Source: Bacteroidota bacterium
GTDB lineage: Bacteria > Bacteroidota > Bacteroidia > Chitinophagales > Saprospiraceae
Reading direction: 5' to 3'
NCBI GenBank assembly: GCA_029557915.1
Contig: JAKQHS010000030.1
Span: forward strand, 186,001-250,000
DNA length: 64,000 nucleotides
The notes below the pieces were generated by a model, which saw nothing but the letters and a program-made list of their open reading frames with translations, was not told the origin of the DNA and did no database searches. Positions 8,793-18,415 of this stretch are shown in pieces. A program made the position numbers and the translations under genes. Position 1 is the stretch's first letter. Every line of letters begins with the position of its first letter.

Positions 8793-11700
8793 CTATTCAA
8801 ATTTTACTTCCAGGGCGAGGCCTTGCAATTCGTTGATCAATACGTTGAAGGACTCGGGGATATTGGGTTCCGGCATGTTTTCGCCTTTGACGATCGCTTC
8901 GTAGGCTTTGGCCCGGCCGATGATATCGTCCGATTTCACGGTGAGCAATTCCTGCAGGATATGCGAAGCCCCGTAAGCTTCCAGCGCCCAGACTTCCATT
9001 TCCCCGAAGCGCTGTCCCCCAAACTGGGCTTTCCCGCCCAGAGGTTGCTGGGTAATGAGGCTGTAAGGCCCGATGGACCTGGCGTGCATTTTATCGTCCA
9101 CCATGTGGGACAATTTCAGCATGTAGATCACGCCGACGGTGGCTTGCTGGTGGAACCGGTCACCCGTTTCCCCGTCGTACAGATAAGTCTGGCCATATTG
9201 GGGCAGGTTGGCCTTCTCGATATAAGATTCGATTTCTCCCAGGGTAGCCCCGTCAAAAATCGGAGTGGCAAACTTGACCCCCATTTTCTCACCGGCCCAG
9301 CCGAGTACGGTTTCAAAGATCTGGCCCAGGTTCATCCTGGAAGGCACGCCGAGCGGATTCAGCACGATATCCACCGGGGAGCCGTCTTCCAGGAAGGGCA
9401 TATCCTCCATCCGTACGATCCGTGAGACAATGCCTTTGTTTCCGTGACGGCCGGCCATTTTATCACCCACTTTCAGTTTCCGGCGCTTGGCAATGTAGAC
9501 TTTAGCCAGTTTCTGCACACCGGCCGGCAATTCGTCGCCGATGCTCACATTGAATTTTTCACGCTTGTACCTTCCGACTTCTTCATTGTATTTGATACTG
9601 AAGTTGTGCAGCAGGCGGGTAATGGTATGGTTGATCTTTTTATCGCTCGTCCAGTTGGTATAATCCACGGAAGCATAATCGATTTTCTTGAGCATGTTGG
9701 GCGAAAACTTGGCCCCTTTGGCTACCAGTTGTTCGCCGTAGATGGTGCGGATCCCATCGGTGGCTTCCCCCTTGAGCAAACGCATCAGTTTGTCGATGAG
9801 AATGGTTTTGAGCTGGTTCACAGCCACTTCGTGCTTCTGGTCCAGCTTGTCCAGGACGTCTTTTTCCTGGCCTTTCTGAACCTTGTCCTTTTTGGCTTTG
9901 GCGAAGAGCTGTTTGTCGATCACCACGCCTTCTATGGATGGAGGCGCTTTGAGGGAGGCGTCCTTCACATCGCCTGCCTTGTCTCCGAATATGGCCCGGA
10001 GGAGTTTTTCTTCGGGGGTCGGATCCGATTCCCCTTTGGGGGTGATTTTACCGATCAGGATATCCCCTTCGTTGACCCAGGCGCCGATGCGGATGATCCC
10101 GTTTTCATCGAGGTCCTTGGTGGCTTCCTCGCTGACGTTGGGGATGTCGTTGGTGAGTTCTTCATCCCCCAGTTTGGTCTCCCGGACGTCGAGGTCGAAA
10201 CTTTCAATATGGATGGACGAAAAGACGTCCTGCTGCACCACCCTTTCGGAAATCACGATCGCATCTTCAAAATTGTATCCTTTCCAGGGCATGAAAGCCA
10301 CTTTGAGGTTTTGTCCCAGGGCGAGTTCGCCGCGATCGGTAGCGTAACCATCGCAGAGGATACTTCCCGCGTGCACCCGGTCGCCCTTTTTGACAATGGG
10401 TTTCAGGTTGATGCAGGTCGCCTGGTTGGTGCGCTGGAATTTGGTAAGGTGGTAAGTTTTGAGATTGTCTTCGAAGGAGACCAACTGGTCTTCCTCAGAC
10501 CGGTCGTATTTGATGATGATCTGGTTGGCATCGACATATTCCACGGTCCCATCGCCTTCGGCATTGATCAGCATCCGGCTGTCCATGGCCACCTTGCCTT
10601 CCAGGCCGGTGCCGACGATCGGGGATGCCGGATTGATCAGGGGTACCGCCTGGCGTTGCATGTTGGATCCCATGAGGGCCCTGTTGGCGTCGTCGTTTTC
10701 AAGAAAGGGGATCAGGGATGCGGACACCCCAACGATCTGGTTGGGCGCAATGTCAATATATTCCACTTCTTCCGGCATCAATACGGGGAAGTCCCCGTGC
10801 AAGCGGCATTTGATGCGGTCGGTAAGGAAGGCGCCTTTCTCATCCAGTCCTGAATTGGCCTGGGCGATTTTTTTATTGTCTTCCAGTTCTGCGGATAAAA
10901 ATTCAGCATGGGTCCGGGTGTCGACCATTCCGTTTTTGACCTTGCGGTAAGGGGTTTCCAGGAAGCCCATCTTATTCACTTTGGCGTGAACGCACAACGT
11001 GGAGATCAGACCGATATTGGGCCCTTCCGGGGTCTCAATGGTACAGAGGCGGCCGTAGTGGGAATAATGAACGTCCCTGACTTCGAAGCCGGCCCGCTCC
11101 CTGGAAAGTCCACCAGGCCCGAGTGCGGATATCCGCCGCTTGTGGGTGATCTCCGAAAGGGGGTTGGTCTGGTCCAGGAACTGGGACAACTGACTGGTCC
11201 CGAAAAACGATGAGACGACCGAGGAAAGGGTCCGGGCGTTGATCAGGTCGATCGGCGTGAAGACCTCGTTGTCGCGTACATTCATGCGTTCCCGAATGGT
11301 CCTTGCCATCCTGGCCAGGCCCACTCCAAACTGGGCATAGAGTTGTTCGCCTACGGTCCGTACCCGGCGGTTGCTTAGGTGATCGATGTCGTCCAGTTCC
11401 GCTTTCTGGTTGATGAGAAGGACCAGGTACTTGACGATGTTGATGATGTCTTCATTGGTCAGGATCATCGTACCGAGGTCGATTTCCTGTTCCAGTTTTT
11501 TATTGATTTTATAACGGCCGACTTCGCCCAGGTTGTAGCGCTTGTCGGAGAAAAAGAGTTTGTCGATGATGCCGCGCGCGGTCTCTTCATCTGGCGGATC
11601 GGTGCCCCTCAGCTGGCGGTAGATATGCTGTACCGCTTCCAGTTCGGAACTGGAGGGGTCCTTCTGAAGCGTATTGTAGATGATGGTATAATCATCTTCC

Positions 11701-12602
11701 ACTTCTTCTTTCTGGAGAATGATGGTTTCGGCTTCGGCTTCCAGGATCAACTGGATGTTTTCCTCGTCGAGGATGATGTCGCGCTCGAGGATGATTTCGT
11801 TCCTTTCGATGGTGACGACCTCGCCGGTGTCCTCATCCACAAAGTCTTCGGTCCATTTTTTAAGGACCCGGGCGGCCAGTTTGCGCCCGATGTTCTGCTG
11901 GAGGTGTTTGGGGCTGACTTTCACCTCTTCAGCCAGGCCAAAAAGGTCGAGTATGTCCTTGTCGGAGTCAAAACCGATGGCCCTCAGCAAAGTGGTGACC
12001 GGGAATTTCTTCTTGCGGTCGATGTAGGCGTACATCACGGTATTGATGTCCGTGGAAAATTCCATCCAGGCGCCTTTGAAGGGGATGACCCGGGCCGAAT
12101 AGATTTTGGTGCCGTTGGGGTGGAAGGTCTGGTTGAAAAACACACCCGGGGAGCGGTGCAACTGGCTTACGATCACCCTTTCCGCCCCGTTGATGACAAA
12201 GGTGCCTTTGGGGGTCATGTAGGGAATATTGCCGAGGAATACATCCTGAACGATGGTCTCGAAATCCACGTGTTCTTCGTCGTTGCAGGACAGCCTCAGT
12301 TTTGCCTTTAAGGGGACGCTGTAAGTCAGGCCCCGCTGCATACATTCATCGATGGTATACCGCGGCGGGTCCACGAAATAATCCAGAAACTCGAGTAAAA
12401 ATATATTTCTCGCATCCGTGATGGGGAAATTCTCCTGGAACACTTTATAGAGTCCTTCGTTGCTCCGGTTTTCCGGTGTGGTTTCCAGTTGAAAAAATTC
12501 CTGGAAGGATTTCAGCTGGATTTCGAGCAAATCGGGGGATTCGGTTCCGTGTTTTATTTTGCCAAAATTGATGCGCTTAGAATCTGCTTTCTTGATTGCC
12601 AT
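8793..12602 (-). CDS. rpoB: DNA-directed RNA polymerase subunit beta
   Basis: 1269 residues, complete. The rifampicin-binding region is intact and of the sensitive type: [20 protein letters not shown] followed by [19 protein letters not shown], keeping the Asp, His and Ser residues that commonly mutate to resistance. Other core motifs are [10 protein letters not shown] (active-site lysine region) and the C-terminal [27 protein letters not shown] segment that contacts beta'. An acidic insertion sits around residues 230-340. A 146-bp gap with a hairpin separates it from rplL. Confidence 0.98.
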   Translation of the reverse strand: MAIKKADSKRINFGKIKHGTESPDLLEIQLKSFQEFFQLETTPENRSNEGLYKVFQENFPITDARNIFLLEFLDYFVDPPRYTIDECMQRGLTYSVPLKAKLRLSCNDEEHVDFETIVQDVFLGNIPYMTPKGTFVINGAERVIVSQLHRSPGVFFNQTFHPNGTKIYSARVIPFKGAWMEFSTDINTVMYAYIDRKKKFPVTTLLRAIGFDSDKDILDLFGLAEEVKVSPKHLQQNIGRKLAARVLKKWTEDFVDEDTGEVVTIERNEIILERDIILDEENIQLILEAEAETIILQKEEVEDDYTIIYNTLQKDPSSSELEAVQHIYRQLRGTDPPDEETARGIIDKLFFSDKRYNLGEVGRYKINKKLEQEIDLGTMILTNEDIINIVKYLVLLINQKAELDDIDHLSNRRVRTVGEQLYAQFGVGLARMARTIRERMNVRDNEVFTPIDLINARTLSSVVSSFFGTSQLSQFLDQTNPLSEITHKRRISALGPGGLSRERAGFEVRDVHYSHYGRLCTIETPEGPNIGLISTLCVHAKVNKMGFLETPYRKVKNGMVDTRTHAEFLSAELEDNKKIAQANSGLDEKGAFLTDRIKCRLHGDFPVLMPEEVEYIDIAPNQIVGVSASLIPFLENDDANRALMGSNMQRQAVPLINPASPIVGTGLEGKVAMDSRMLINAEGDGTVEYVDANQIIIKYDRSEEDQLVSFEDNLKTYHLTKFQRTNQATCINLKPIVKKGDRVHAGSILCDGYATDRGELALGQNLKVAFMPWKGYNFEDAIVISERVVQQDVFSSIHIESFDLDVRETKLGDEELTNDIPNVSEEATKDLDENGIIRIGAWVNEGDILIGKITPKGESDPTPEEKLLRAIFGDKAGDVKDASLKAPPSIEGVVIDKQLFAKAKKDKVQKGQEKDVLDKLDQKHEVAVNQLKTILIDKLMRLLKGEATDGIRTIYGEQLVAKGAKFSPNMLKKIDYASVDYTNWTSDKKINHTITRLLHNFSIKYNEEVGRYKREKFNVSIGDELPAGVQKLAKVYIAKRRKLKVGDKMAGRHGNKGIVSRIVRMEDMPFLEDGSPVDIVLNPLGVPSRMNLGQIFETVLGWAGEKMGVKFATPIFDGATLGEIESYIEKANLPQYGQTYLYDGETGDRFHQQATVGVIYMLKLSHMVDDKMHARSIGPYSLITQQPLGGKAQFGGQRFGEMEVWALEAYGASHILQELLTVKSDDIIGRAKAYEAIVKGENMPEPNIPESFNVLINELQGLALEVKFE

Positions 12603-12651
12603 AAGCCACTTGCGAATTTAGATTTTTAATAATTCAGGTTTTCTCAACGGG

Positions 12652-12703
12652 TCTTTACAAAACCGTAAAGGCCTGGCCGAATACAAGGTATTTAGCCAGG
12701 CCG
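12652..12703 (-). promoter_or_regulatory. Double hairpin in the rplL-rpoB gap (attenuator or processing-site candidate)
   Basis: Read leftward, a GGCCTGGC/GCCAGGCC stem (arms 12695-12702 and 12670-12677) is followed directly by CTTTAC-GGTTTT-GTAAAG (12652-12669), a second small hairpin with T-rich flanks. The tract after the first stem is only partly T-rich, so partial read-through fits better than full termination. In E. coli the same gap holds an attenuator and an RNase III site. The equivalence here is inferred from position and fold. Confidence 0.5.
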
Positions 12704-12748
12704 CTACAGGATAATATCTATGCGCGGTGGAAATAAACCGATAGGATT

Positions 12749-13129
12749 TTATTTTACTTCCACTTCTGCACCGACTGCTTCGAGGGCAGTTTTCAGGGTA
12801 TTGGCTTCTTCCTTGGTTGCTTTTTCCTTCAGGGTAGCGGGTGCGCCGTCCACCAGGTCTTTGGCTTCCTTGAGGCCCAGGTTCAGGAGCGTTTTTACTT
12901 CCTTCACCACCTTGAGTTTTTCGGCTCCTCCCGATTTCAGGATCACATCAAACTCGGTCTGTTCAGCAACAGCAGCGGCGGCGGCGCCGCCTCCGGCTGG
13001 GGCAGCGACGGCTACTGCAGCAGCGGCCGGCTCGATGCCGTGTTCTTGTTTTAATATTGCAGCCAACTCATTGACCTCCTTTACGGTCAGGCTTACCAGT
13101 TGATCAGCAAGTGCTTTTAAATCTGCCAT
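12749..13129 (-). CDS. rplL: 50S ribosomal protein L7/L12
   Basis: 126 residues, normal length. An N-terminal dimerisation/L10-binding helix region ([19 protein letters not shown]) is followed by the Ala/Gly/Pro-rich hinge (about residues 35-55) and the C-terminal factor-binding domain containing [23 protein letters not shown], which recruits elongation factors to the ribosome stalk. It lies 62 bp after rplJ and upstream of rpoB. Confidence 0.98.
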   Translation of the reverse strand: MADLKALADQLVSLTVKEVNELAAILKQEHGIEPAAAAVAVAAPAGGGAAAAAVAEQTEFDVILKSGGAEKLKVVKEVKTLLNLGLKEAKDLVDGAPATLKEKATKEEANTLKTALEAVGAEVEVK

Positions 13130-13191
13130 GATAGGTTACTTTTTTTTGATTTTGATTAAATTTTAATATATATGCGTACTTGGAAGCCGTA

Positions 13192-13719
13192 TTAATTGGC
13201 CCTGTCTTCCAGCGCTTTAACCAGGCCGGCCAGTTTGTGGCCACCGGATTGCAGCGCCCCGAGGACATTGCGGGCGGGAGACTGAAGCAGGGCGATCAGT
13301 TCACCAATCAGTTCATTCTTGGACTTGATAGCGATCAGCACCTCGATCTGGTCGTCCCCTTTAAAAACAGCGCTGTCGATATAGGCAGCTTTCAGGACCG
13401 GCTTATCCCCGGCGCCCCTGAATTCCTTAAGAATCCGGGCGGGCAAATTGCCCTGGTCCGAAAACAGGACCGCGGTGGGGCCATGCAGTGCATCGAACAA
13501 GTCTTTGAACCCCCTGGATTCGGGCAGCGCCTCCATGGCTTTGCGGGCCAGGGTATTTTTGACCACTTTTACTTCGATGCCTTTCTCATAACACAGGCGG
13601 CGGAATTTGGTGATCTGGGCTACAGTCATGGATGAAGCATCGGCCAGGTAAAAGAAGGTGCTGGCGTCGAATTTATCTTTCAGGGCCTCTATGGTCGTCC
13701 CTTTTTCTGTTTTATTCAT
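13192..13719 (-). CDS. rplJ: 50S ribosomal protein L10
   Basis: 175 residues. The N-terminal rRNA-binding domain shows TFFYLADASSMTVAQITKFR and KVVKNTLARKA, typical of L10/P0. The C-terminal helix (ALLQSPARNVLGALQSG) is where L7/L12 dimers dock. It is 24 bp downstream of rplA. That gap is too short for a classical L10 autoregulatory leader, so any such structure would have to overlap the end of rplA. Confidence 0.97.
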   Translation of the reverse strand: MNKTEKGTTIEALKDKFDASTFFYLADASSMTVAQITKFRRLCYEKGIEVKVVKNTLARKAMEALPESRGFKDLFDALHGPTAVLFSDQGNLPARILKEFRGAGDKPVLKAAYIDSAVFKGDDQIEVLIAIKSKNELIGELIALLQSPARNVLGALQSGGHKLAGLVKALEDRAN

Positions 13720-13743
13720 TTTAATTCAGGTTTACCTTGATGA

Positions 13744-14436
13744 TTAATGAATGGATTTAAGATCAAGCCAGATGCCCGGGCTCATGGTACTGGCCACCGA
13801 TATCGACTTGATATAAGTTCCCTTGGCGGACGTGGGTTTGAGTCTGACCACGGTCGTCAGCAGTTCGTTTGCATTCTCGGTAAGTTTTTCAGGGGTAAAG
13901 GACACCCGGCCCACAGTGCTGTGGATGATCGCCTGTTTGTCCACCCGGAATGCGATTTTACCGCCTTTTACTTCTGTGATGGCGGCGCCCACGTCCTGGG
14001 TGACGGTCCCGGTTTTGGGATTGGGCATGAGTCCGCGGGGTCCCAGGATCCGGCCGATTTTTCCAATCTTGGCCATGACGGAAGGAGTAGCGATGATCAC
14101 GTCGATGTCCATCCAGCCTTCGGAAATTTTCTGAATATAATCATCCAGTCCGACATGGTCCGCGCCGGCCGCCTTGGCTTCGGCTTCCTTGTCGGGAGTG
14201 CACAAAACCAGTACCCGTTTGGTTTTCCCGGTTCCATGCGGCAGGGTTACGGTACCCCGGATCGCCTGGTCGGATTTCCTGGGATCAATACCCAGCCTGA
14301 TGTGAATGTCAACGGAGGCGTCAAATTTTGCGGTGTTGACTTCTTTCACCAATGCCATCGCGTCTTTGAGGGCCAGGTATTTTCTCCGGTCCACTTTGGC
14401 GTTGGCCACTTTTCTTTTTTTAGTTTCTTTTGCCAT
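13744..14436 (-). CDS. rplA: 50S ribosomal protein L1
   Basis: About 230 residues from the ATG at 14436 ([10 protein letters not shown]); a longer frame opens at 14457 but adds seven residues unlike L1. Characteristic segments are [30 protein letters not shown] and [15 protein letters not shown], the last being the L1 signature. L1 binds 23S rRNA at the E-site stalk and in many bacteria represses its own operon. An unusual 172-nt space separates it from rplK, whereas most bacteria have only a few bases. Confidence 0.97.
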   Translation of the reverse strand: MAKETKKRKVANAKVDRRKYLALKDAMALVKEVNTAKFDASVDIHIRLGIDPRKSDQAIRGTVTLPHGTGKTKRVLVLCTPDKEAEAKAAGADHVGLDDYIQKISEGWMDIDVIIATPSVMAKIGKIGRILGPRGLMPNPKTGTVTQDVGAAITEVKGGKIAFRVDKQAIIHSTVGRVSFTPEKLTENANELLTTVVRLKPTSAKGTYIKSISVASTMSPGIWLDLKSIH

Positions 14437-14446
14437 TATGCAGAAT

Positions 14447-14554
14447 TTAGAGGTCATGATCGGGGCAGACAGAACGGGTCCTCACAACGACCTGAAGTCC
14501 ACCAAAGGAAACTATCCAAAGAATAATTTCTCTTTTGCGTTCTTCAAGGTTCAT
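14447..14554 (-). CDS. Possible 35-residue upstream ORF (leader peptide) before rplA
   Basis: In the rplK-rplA gap a leftward frame runs ATG at 14554 to TAA at 14447, ending 10 nt before the rplA start. The predicted peptide begins [13 protein letters not shown] and ends in VCPDHDL. A purine-rich GGGAGGGGAGGA stretch lies about 20 nt upstream of its ATG, farther than an ideal ribosome-binding site. It resembles no protein I know. It may be chance, or a translated leader that influences rplA. Confidence 0.25.
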   Translation of the reverse strand: MNLEERKREIILWIVSFGGLQVVVRTRSVCPDHDL

Positions 14555-14608
14555 GCGGGAGACCACGTTTAGTCCTCCCCTCCCTCGGTGAAAAAAAATA
14601 ATTTCAAA

Positions 14609-15049
14609 TTAATTCCAGGGCGCCTTACCGCTTACGGTAATGCCCATGCTCCTCGCCGTACCCGCCACCATTTTCATTGCCGATTCCAGGGTAAATGCGT
14701 TCAGGTCGGGCATTTTATCCTCAGCGATCGTTTTGATCTGGTCCCAGGTCACGTCGGCCACTTTGTTCCGGTTAGGCTCTTTCGAGCCGGACTTGATTTT
14801 AGTGGCTTCCATAAGCTGGATCGCAGCGGGAGCGGTTTTGATGATAAATTCAAAGGATTTGTCCTTAAAAACCGTGAGGACCACCGGCAATATTTTGCCT
14901 TGTTTGTCCTGGGTCTGCGCATTGAATCTTTTGCAAAATTCCATGATGTTGACCCCTTTGGAACCTAAGGCGGGTCCGACCGGCGGAGCGGGATTGGCCT
15001 GCCCCCCTTTTACTTGCAATTTGATGAAGGTTTCAATTTCTTTTGCCAT
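14609..15049 (-). CDS. rplK: 50S ribosomal protein L11
   Basis: 146 residues, complete. The proline-rich N-terminal domain ([20 protein letters not shown]) contacts factors and the thiostrepton region of 23S rRNA. The C-terminal rRNA-binding domain carries the L11 signature near the end ([10 protein letters not shown]-like, here [13 protein letters not shown]). It sits between nusG (112 bp upstream) and rplA. Confidence 0.98.
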   Translation of the reverse strand: MAKEIETFIKLQVKGGQANPAPPVGPALGSKGVNIMEFCKRFNAQTQDKQGKILPVVLTVFKDKSFEFIIKTAPAAIQLMEATKIKSGSKEPNRNKVADVTWDQIKTIAEDKMPDLNAFTLESAMKMVAGTARSMGITVSGKAPWN

Positions 15050-15161
15050 ACTACAATTTCGTTTCTGTTTTTATAAATCGGCCGCTCCATGGAAGCAGAA
15101 TGGAGGCATCCTTATTCTTTAATTATTTAATTCCTTAATTCCTTTCATTTTTTTTAATTCA
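15050..15161 (-). promoter_or_regulatory. nusG-rplK spacer, possible rplK leader
   Basis: A 112-nt A+T-rich spacer. Read leftward, it contains GCCTCCATTCTGC followed by TTCCATGGAGC, which can fold into a short stem about 40 nt before the rplK start. In many bacteria the L1 translational operator lies just before rplK; identity with such an operator is not established here. Confidence 0.25.
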
Positions 15162-15713
15162 TCAAGAGGTTTTTTCCACCTGCATGAAATTCAGTTCCAC
15201 CTCTGTACCTCTTCCGAATATTTTTACAATGACTTTCAGTTTTTTCTTTTCTTCATTGATTTCCTTGATGTCCCCGACAAAGTCGTTGAACGGGCCATCG
15301 ATGATCTTCACGGTTTCTCCGGGCAGGAAGGGTTCGATCATGGACTCCCCGGCCTCCTGGGATTCGTCGACCTTGCCGAGCAAGCGGTTGGCTTCTCCCG
15401 GGCTCATGGGTATCGGGTTTTCCTTGCCCAGGAAGTGGATCACGTTTGGGATATTGGCAATCACCTGGACCACTTCCGGGATCAGTTTGGAAGGATCCGC
15501 TTCGAGCAAAATATACCCGGGCAGGATGTTCCTCTCCAGCACCACTTTTTTGCCGTTCCGGATTTTATACACTTTTTCAGAAGGCACGATGACCTGGCTG
15601 ATGAAGGTATTCCAGCCCTGGCGCTGGATCTCGAGTTCGATCCGCTCCTTGATCTTGCGTTCTTTCCCGCTGATCACGCGCAGGGAGTACAGTTTTTTTT
15701 CCTGGTCAGCCAT
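15162..15713 (-). CDS. nusG: Transcription termination/antitermination protein NusG
   Basis: About 183 residues from the ATG at 15713 (MADQEKKLYSLRV). An ATG at 15722 overlaps the secE stop as TAATG and could allow translational coupling, so the exact start is open. The NGN domain (YSLRVISGKERKIKERIE..., VPSEKVYKIRNGKKV, LPGYILLEADP) is followed by a KOW domain (GETVKIIDGPFNDFVGDIKEI). NusG bridges RNA polymerase to ribosome or Rho. The gene is adjacent to secE, as in most bacteria. Confidence 0.97.
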   Translation of the reverse strand: MADQEKKLYSLRVISGKERKIKERIELEIQRQGWNTFISQVIVPSEKVYKIRNGKKVVLERNILPGYILLEADPSKLIPEVVQVIANIPNVIHFLGKENPIPMSPGEANRLLGKVDESQEAGESMIEPFLPGETVKIIDGPFNDFVGDIKEINEEKKKLKVIVKIFGRGTEVELNFMQVEKTS

Positions 15714-15721
15714 GGTGTTCA

Positions 15722-15910
15722 TTATAATCCGTAGACCACATTCAGAATGGAGTTGGAAAGCAGGTCCATGACAAAGACGATGGCCGTGATGATCACCGTA
15801 GTGACCAGGACCACCTTGGCGCTGTCGACGAGGTTGGCCCAGGAAGGCCAGGTCACCTTGTTTTTCAGCTCTTCGTAGGATTCCTTAAGATATAAACTGA
15901 TTTTGTCCAT
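15722..15910 (-). CDS. secE: Preprotein translocase subunit SecE
   Basis: 62 residues, the short single-helix form. An amphipathic N-terminal part contains the conserved ELKNKVTWPSWANL motif and is followed by one transmembrane helix (VVLVTTVIITAIVFVMDLL). SecE clamps SecY in the translocation channel. Its stop codon overlaps the possible first ATG of nusG. Confidence 0.96.
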   Translation of the reverse strand: MDKISLYLKESYEELKNKVTWPSWANLVDSAKVVLVTTVIITAIVFVMDLLSNSILNVVYGL

Positions 15911-15924
15911 ATATTTTTCGGTTG

Positions 15925-15997
15925 CACGGGCAGCAGGAATCGAACCCGCAGCCTACGGTTTTGGAGACCGTCGCTCTACCAATTGAGCTATGCCCGT
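15925..15997 (-). tRNA. tRNA-Trp (anticodon CCA)
   Basis: 73 nt, leftward. The acceptor ACGGGCA pairs with TGCCCGT, the discriminator is G, the anticodon arm is ACGGTCTCCAAAACCGT with CCA, and the T-loop is GGTTCGATTCC. It lies between tuf and secE, a position conserved in many Bacteroidota. Confidence 0.96.
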
Positions 15998-16080
15998 TAC
16001 TGGTTTTTTTTATGACAAAGAAGCACCTTCCGGATGGAAGATGCTTCCCGAATATCATTATATCAAATTCCGGCCCGCGC

Positions 16081-17277
16081 TTAGTCAAGAATTTCCGTTA
16101 CCTGACCGGCGCCTACCGTACGTCCGCCTTCACGGATCGCAAAGCGCAGATTTTTTTCCATCGCGATGGAGTTGAGCAGGTTGGCTTCGATGGTCACGTT
16201 GTCTCCGGGCATGACCATTTCCACTCCTTCCGGCAATTTAACATCACCGGTTACGTCTGTCGTCCTGAAGTAAAACTGGGGACGGTAGCCGTTGAAGAAC
16301 GGGGTATGACGTCCCCCTTCTTCTTTGCTCAATACATAGATCTCTGCTTTGAATTTTTTATGTGGTTTTACCGAACCGGGCGCACAGATGACCATCCCTC
16401 TGCGAATCTGGTCTTTTTCAACGCCACGAAGCAAGAGCCCTGCATTGTCACCAGCTTCCCCGCGATCGAGGAGTTTGCGGAACATTTCCACACCGGTAAT
16501 GGTGGAAACAATCGGTTTTTCACCGTCTTTCATCATACCGACGATTTCCACGGATTCACCCACTTTGATGATCCCTTTTTCGATACGGCCTGTAGCTACG
16601 GTACCGCGGCCGGTGATGGAGAATACGTCTTCCACGGGCATGAGGAAGGGCTGATCTACCAGGCGGACCGGTTCCGGAATGTCTTTGTCCACGGCAGCCA
16701 TCAGGTCAAGAACCCTTTGTTTATAGGTGGGGTCACCTTCCAGTGCCTTCAGGGCGGAGCCTTTGATCACCGAAGCATGAGCGCCGTCGAAGCCGTACTG
16801 GTCGAGCAATTCGCGTACTTCCATTTCCACCAGGTCGAGCATTTCCTGATCGTCCACGAGGTCCACTTTATTCATAAAGACCACGATTTTGGGCACCCCG
16901 ACCTGTTTGGCCAGGAGGATGTGTTCGCGGGTCTGGGGCATGGGGCCGTCGGTAGCCGCCACCACGAGGATGGCGCCGTCCATCTGGGCAGCCCCCGTAA
17001 CCATATTTTTAACGTAGTCGGCGTGGCCGGGGCAGTCCACGTGGGCATAGTGCCTGTTTTGGGTCTGGTATTCCACGTGCGCGGTATTGATGGTGATCCC
17101 GCGCTCCTTTTCTTCAGGAGCCGCATCGATGGAATCATAAGATCTTTTTTCGGCAAGGCCGGATTCAGCCAGGATTGAGGTGATTGCCGCGGTCAGGGTG
17201 GTTTTACCGTGATCCACGTGACCGATCGTACCAACGTTTAAGTGAGGTTTTGACCTCTGAAATGTTTCTTTTGCCAT
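16081..17277 (-). CDS. tuf: Translation elongation factor Tu
   Basis: 398 residues. The G-domain motifs are all present: [10 protein letters not shown] (P-loop), [12 protein letters not shown] (switch I), [12 protein letters not shown] (DxxG), NKVDLVD and GSALKALEG. Domain 2 and domain 3 follow ([38 protein letters not shown]). The protein delivers aminoacyl-tRNA to the ribosome. It is flanked by tRNA-Thr(GGT) upstream and tRNA-Trp downstream, probably in one transcript. Confidence 0.99.
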   Translation of the reverse strand: MAKETFQRSKPHLNVGTIGHVDHGKTTLTAAITSILAESGLAEKRSYDSIDAAPEEKERGITINTAHVEYQTQNRHYAHVDCPGHADYVKNMVTGAAQMDGAILVVAATDGPMPQTREHILLAKQVGVPKIVVFMNKVDLVDDQEMLDLVEMEVRELLDQYGFDGAHASVIKGSALKALEGDPTYKQRVLDLMAAVDKDIPEPVRLVDQPFLMPVEDVFSITGRGTVATGRIEKGIIKVGESVEIVGMMKDGEKPIVSTITGVEMFRKLLDRGEAGDNAGLLLRGVEKDQIRRGMVICAPGSVKPHKKFKAEIYVLSKEEGGRHTPFFNGYRPQFYFRTTDVTGDVKLPEGVEMVMPGDNVTIEANLLNSIAMEKNLRFAIREGGRTVGAGQVTEILD

Positions 17278-17341
17278 GGTTAAGAACCGTTTTTATTTAA
17301 AATTAAATGATATAATGATTTTCAAACTGAATTCAAATTTG

Positions 17342-17413
17342 AGCCAACGAAGGGAATTGAACCCTCGACCCCTTCCTTACCAAGGAAGTGCTCTACCTCT
17401 GAGCTACATTGGC
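17342..17413 (-). tRNA. tRNA-Thr (anticodon GGT)
   Basis: 72 nt, leftward. The acceptor GCCAATG pairs with CGTTGGC (one G-T pair), the discriminator is T, the anticodon stem-loop is CTTCCTTGGTAAGGAAG, and the T-arm contains GGTTCAATTCC. It lies 64 bp upstream of tuf. Confidence 0.95.
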
Positions 17414-17508
17414 TTTGCAGCATCGGAGCGTCACTTCCGGACACGTCCAATATTCCTTTGACTACTCCACAAATCCCCATCCCGTCCCCGTGGGCGGGAT
17501 GTTCACAG

Positions 17509-17581
17509 AGCGGGAGACGAGGTTCGAACCCGCGACCTACAGCTTGGAAGGCTGTCGCTCTACCAACTGAGCTACTCCCGC
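17509..17581 (-). tRNA. tRNA-Gly (anticodon TCC)
   Basis: 73 nt, leftward. The acceptor GCGGGAG pairs with CTCCCGC, the discriminator is T, the anticodon stem-loop is ACAGCCTTCCAAGCTGT with TCC, and the T-loop is GGTTCGAACC. It is part of the Thr-Tyr-Gly-Thr cluster upstream of tuf. Confidence 0.96.
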
Positions 17582-17644
17582 TGATCATATTTTTCAGCAT
17601 CCCGAATCAACGACCACGATCTCAAACCCTTAACGGGTATGAAT

Positions 17645-17730
17645 TGGTGGGGGCGATTGGATTCGAACCCATTCAGTCAGCGACACCAGATTTACAGTCT
17701 GGCCCGGCTCTCCCACTCCGGCGCGCCCCC
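17645..17730 (-). tRNA. tRNA-Tyr (anticodon GTA), CCA encoded
   Basis: The mature body is 17648-17730 (83 nt), followed by an encoded CCA (17645-17647), unlike its neighbours. The acceptor is GGGGGCG/CGCCCCC, the anticodon stem-loop is CCAGACTGTAAATCTGG, and a long class II variable arm (TGTCGCTGACTGAA) is present. Confidence 0.95.
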
Positions 17731-17769
17731 AATATAATACCGTCCTAAAATCACATCCAATTTGTTGGG

Positions 17770-17842
17770 AGCCGATGGAGGGACTCGAACCCCCGACCAG
17801 CTGATTACAAGTCAGCTGCTCTACCAGCTGAGCTACATCGGC
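17770..17842 (-). tRNA. tRNA-Thr (anticodon TGT)
   Basis: 73 nt, leftward. The acceptor GCCGATG pairs with CATCGGC, the discriminator is T, the anticodon stem-loop is GCTGACTTGTAATCAGC with TGT, and the T-loop is GGTTCGAGTCC. It is the first tRNA of the cluster transcribed toward tuf. Confidence 0.96.
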
Positions 17843-17928
17843 GGATTTAACATCACAGACAGCTGCTTGTATGTGTTTCTTCACTCCTGATTTTCAAATA
17901 AATAGGCCACTTTCTTTAAAAGCGCGCA

Positions 17929-17936
17929 CAAATTTA
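17929..17936 (-). promoter_or_regulatory. Bacteroidota -7 element (TAAATTTG) upstream of the tRNA-tuf cluster
   Basis: On the minus strand TAAATTTG matches the TAnnTTTG -7 element exactly. It lies 86 bp upstream of tRNA-Thr(TGT) in an A+T-rich stretch. No clear TTG -33 box is seen at the usual 19-21 bp spacing, so only half of the promoter is supported. Confidence 0.5.
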
Positions 17937-18004
17937 CGAACATTTTTTTGTTTGGAAAAAAATATTTTCAATACTTAAAGGGGCCCCGTCTCGAGGGTCC
18001 TGTA

Positions 18005-18038
18005 ATAAAAAAAGGCTGCCGGAGCAGCCTTTTATAAA
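18005..18038 (-). terminator. Terminator downstream of hpf
   Basis: AAAAGGCTGC (18010-18019), a CGGA loop and GCAGCCTTTT (18024-18033) form a perfect stem. Read leftward it ends in a T-rich run, so it closes the rpsU-xerC-hpf run before the tRNA cluster. Confidence 0.85.
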
Positions 18039-18063
18039 AAATTTTTGAAGTGATTTCAGGGGA

Positions 18064-18354
18064 TCAATTGCTCTGGATCTTCCCCTTAAATCGCATGGTT
18101 TGTTTTTTTAAAGAAGCCAGCGCCAGTTCGATGGCGGTCTCAAAATTCCGGCTGCTTTCCCTGGCAAACAGGTTGCCTCCCGGCACATGAATCAGAATTT
18201 CAACAATCTTGTCTTTGATGGTCTGGTGATTTTCCAGTTTCAGCACCACCTTGATGTCAATGATCCGTTCGTACAAGCGCTCCAGTTTTTGGAGCTTCCT
18301 CTCGATCAGGTGCAATAGTTTCTGATCGGCCGTAAAATGAATGCTTTCTGTCAT
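18064..18354 (-). CDS. hpf: Short ribosome hibernation promoting factor / RaiA family
   Basis: About 96 residues from the ATG at 18354 (MTESIHFTADQKL); an ATG three codons upstream is possible. The beta-alpha-beta fold signatures are ESIHFTADQKLLHLIERKLQKLERLYERI and the VEILIHVPGGNLFARESSRNFETAIELALASLKKQ helix that binds the 30S channel. It is the short form, without the dimerising C-terminal extension. It follows xerC by 61 bp and ends at a terminator. Confidence 0.93.
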   Translation of the reverse strand: MTESIHFTADQKLLHLIERKLQKLERLYERIIDIKVVLKLENHQTIKDKIVEILIHVPGGNLFARESSRNFETAIELALASLKKQTMRFKGKIQSN

Positions 18355-18415
18355 GATTTTCATAATTCGGTATTTTTAATTTGTAACGAAATGCTTCAGG
18401 CTTTATTTCCCACCT

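Noticed and set aside
9444-10853. 469-codon open frame on the + strand
   Set aside because: It lies wholly antisense to rpoB, whose full-length protein and conserved motifs are certain. The frame reflects codon bias.
15922-17178. 418-codon open frame on the + strand
   Set aside because: It is antisense to tuf and runs through tRNA-Trp; tuf is unequivocal.
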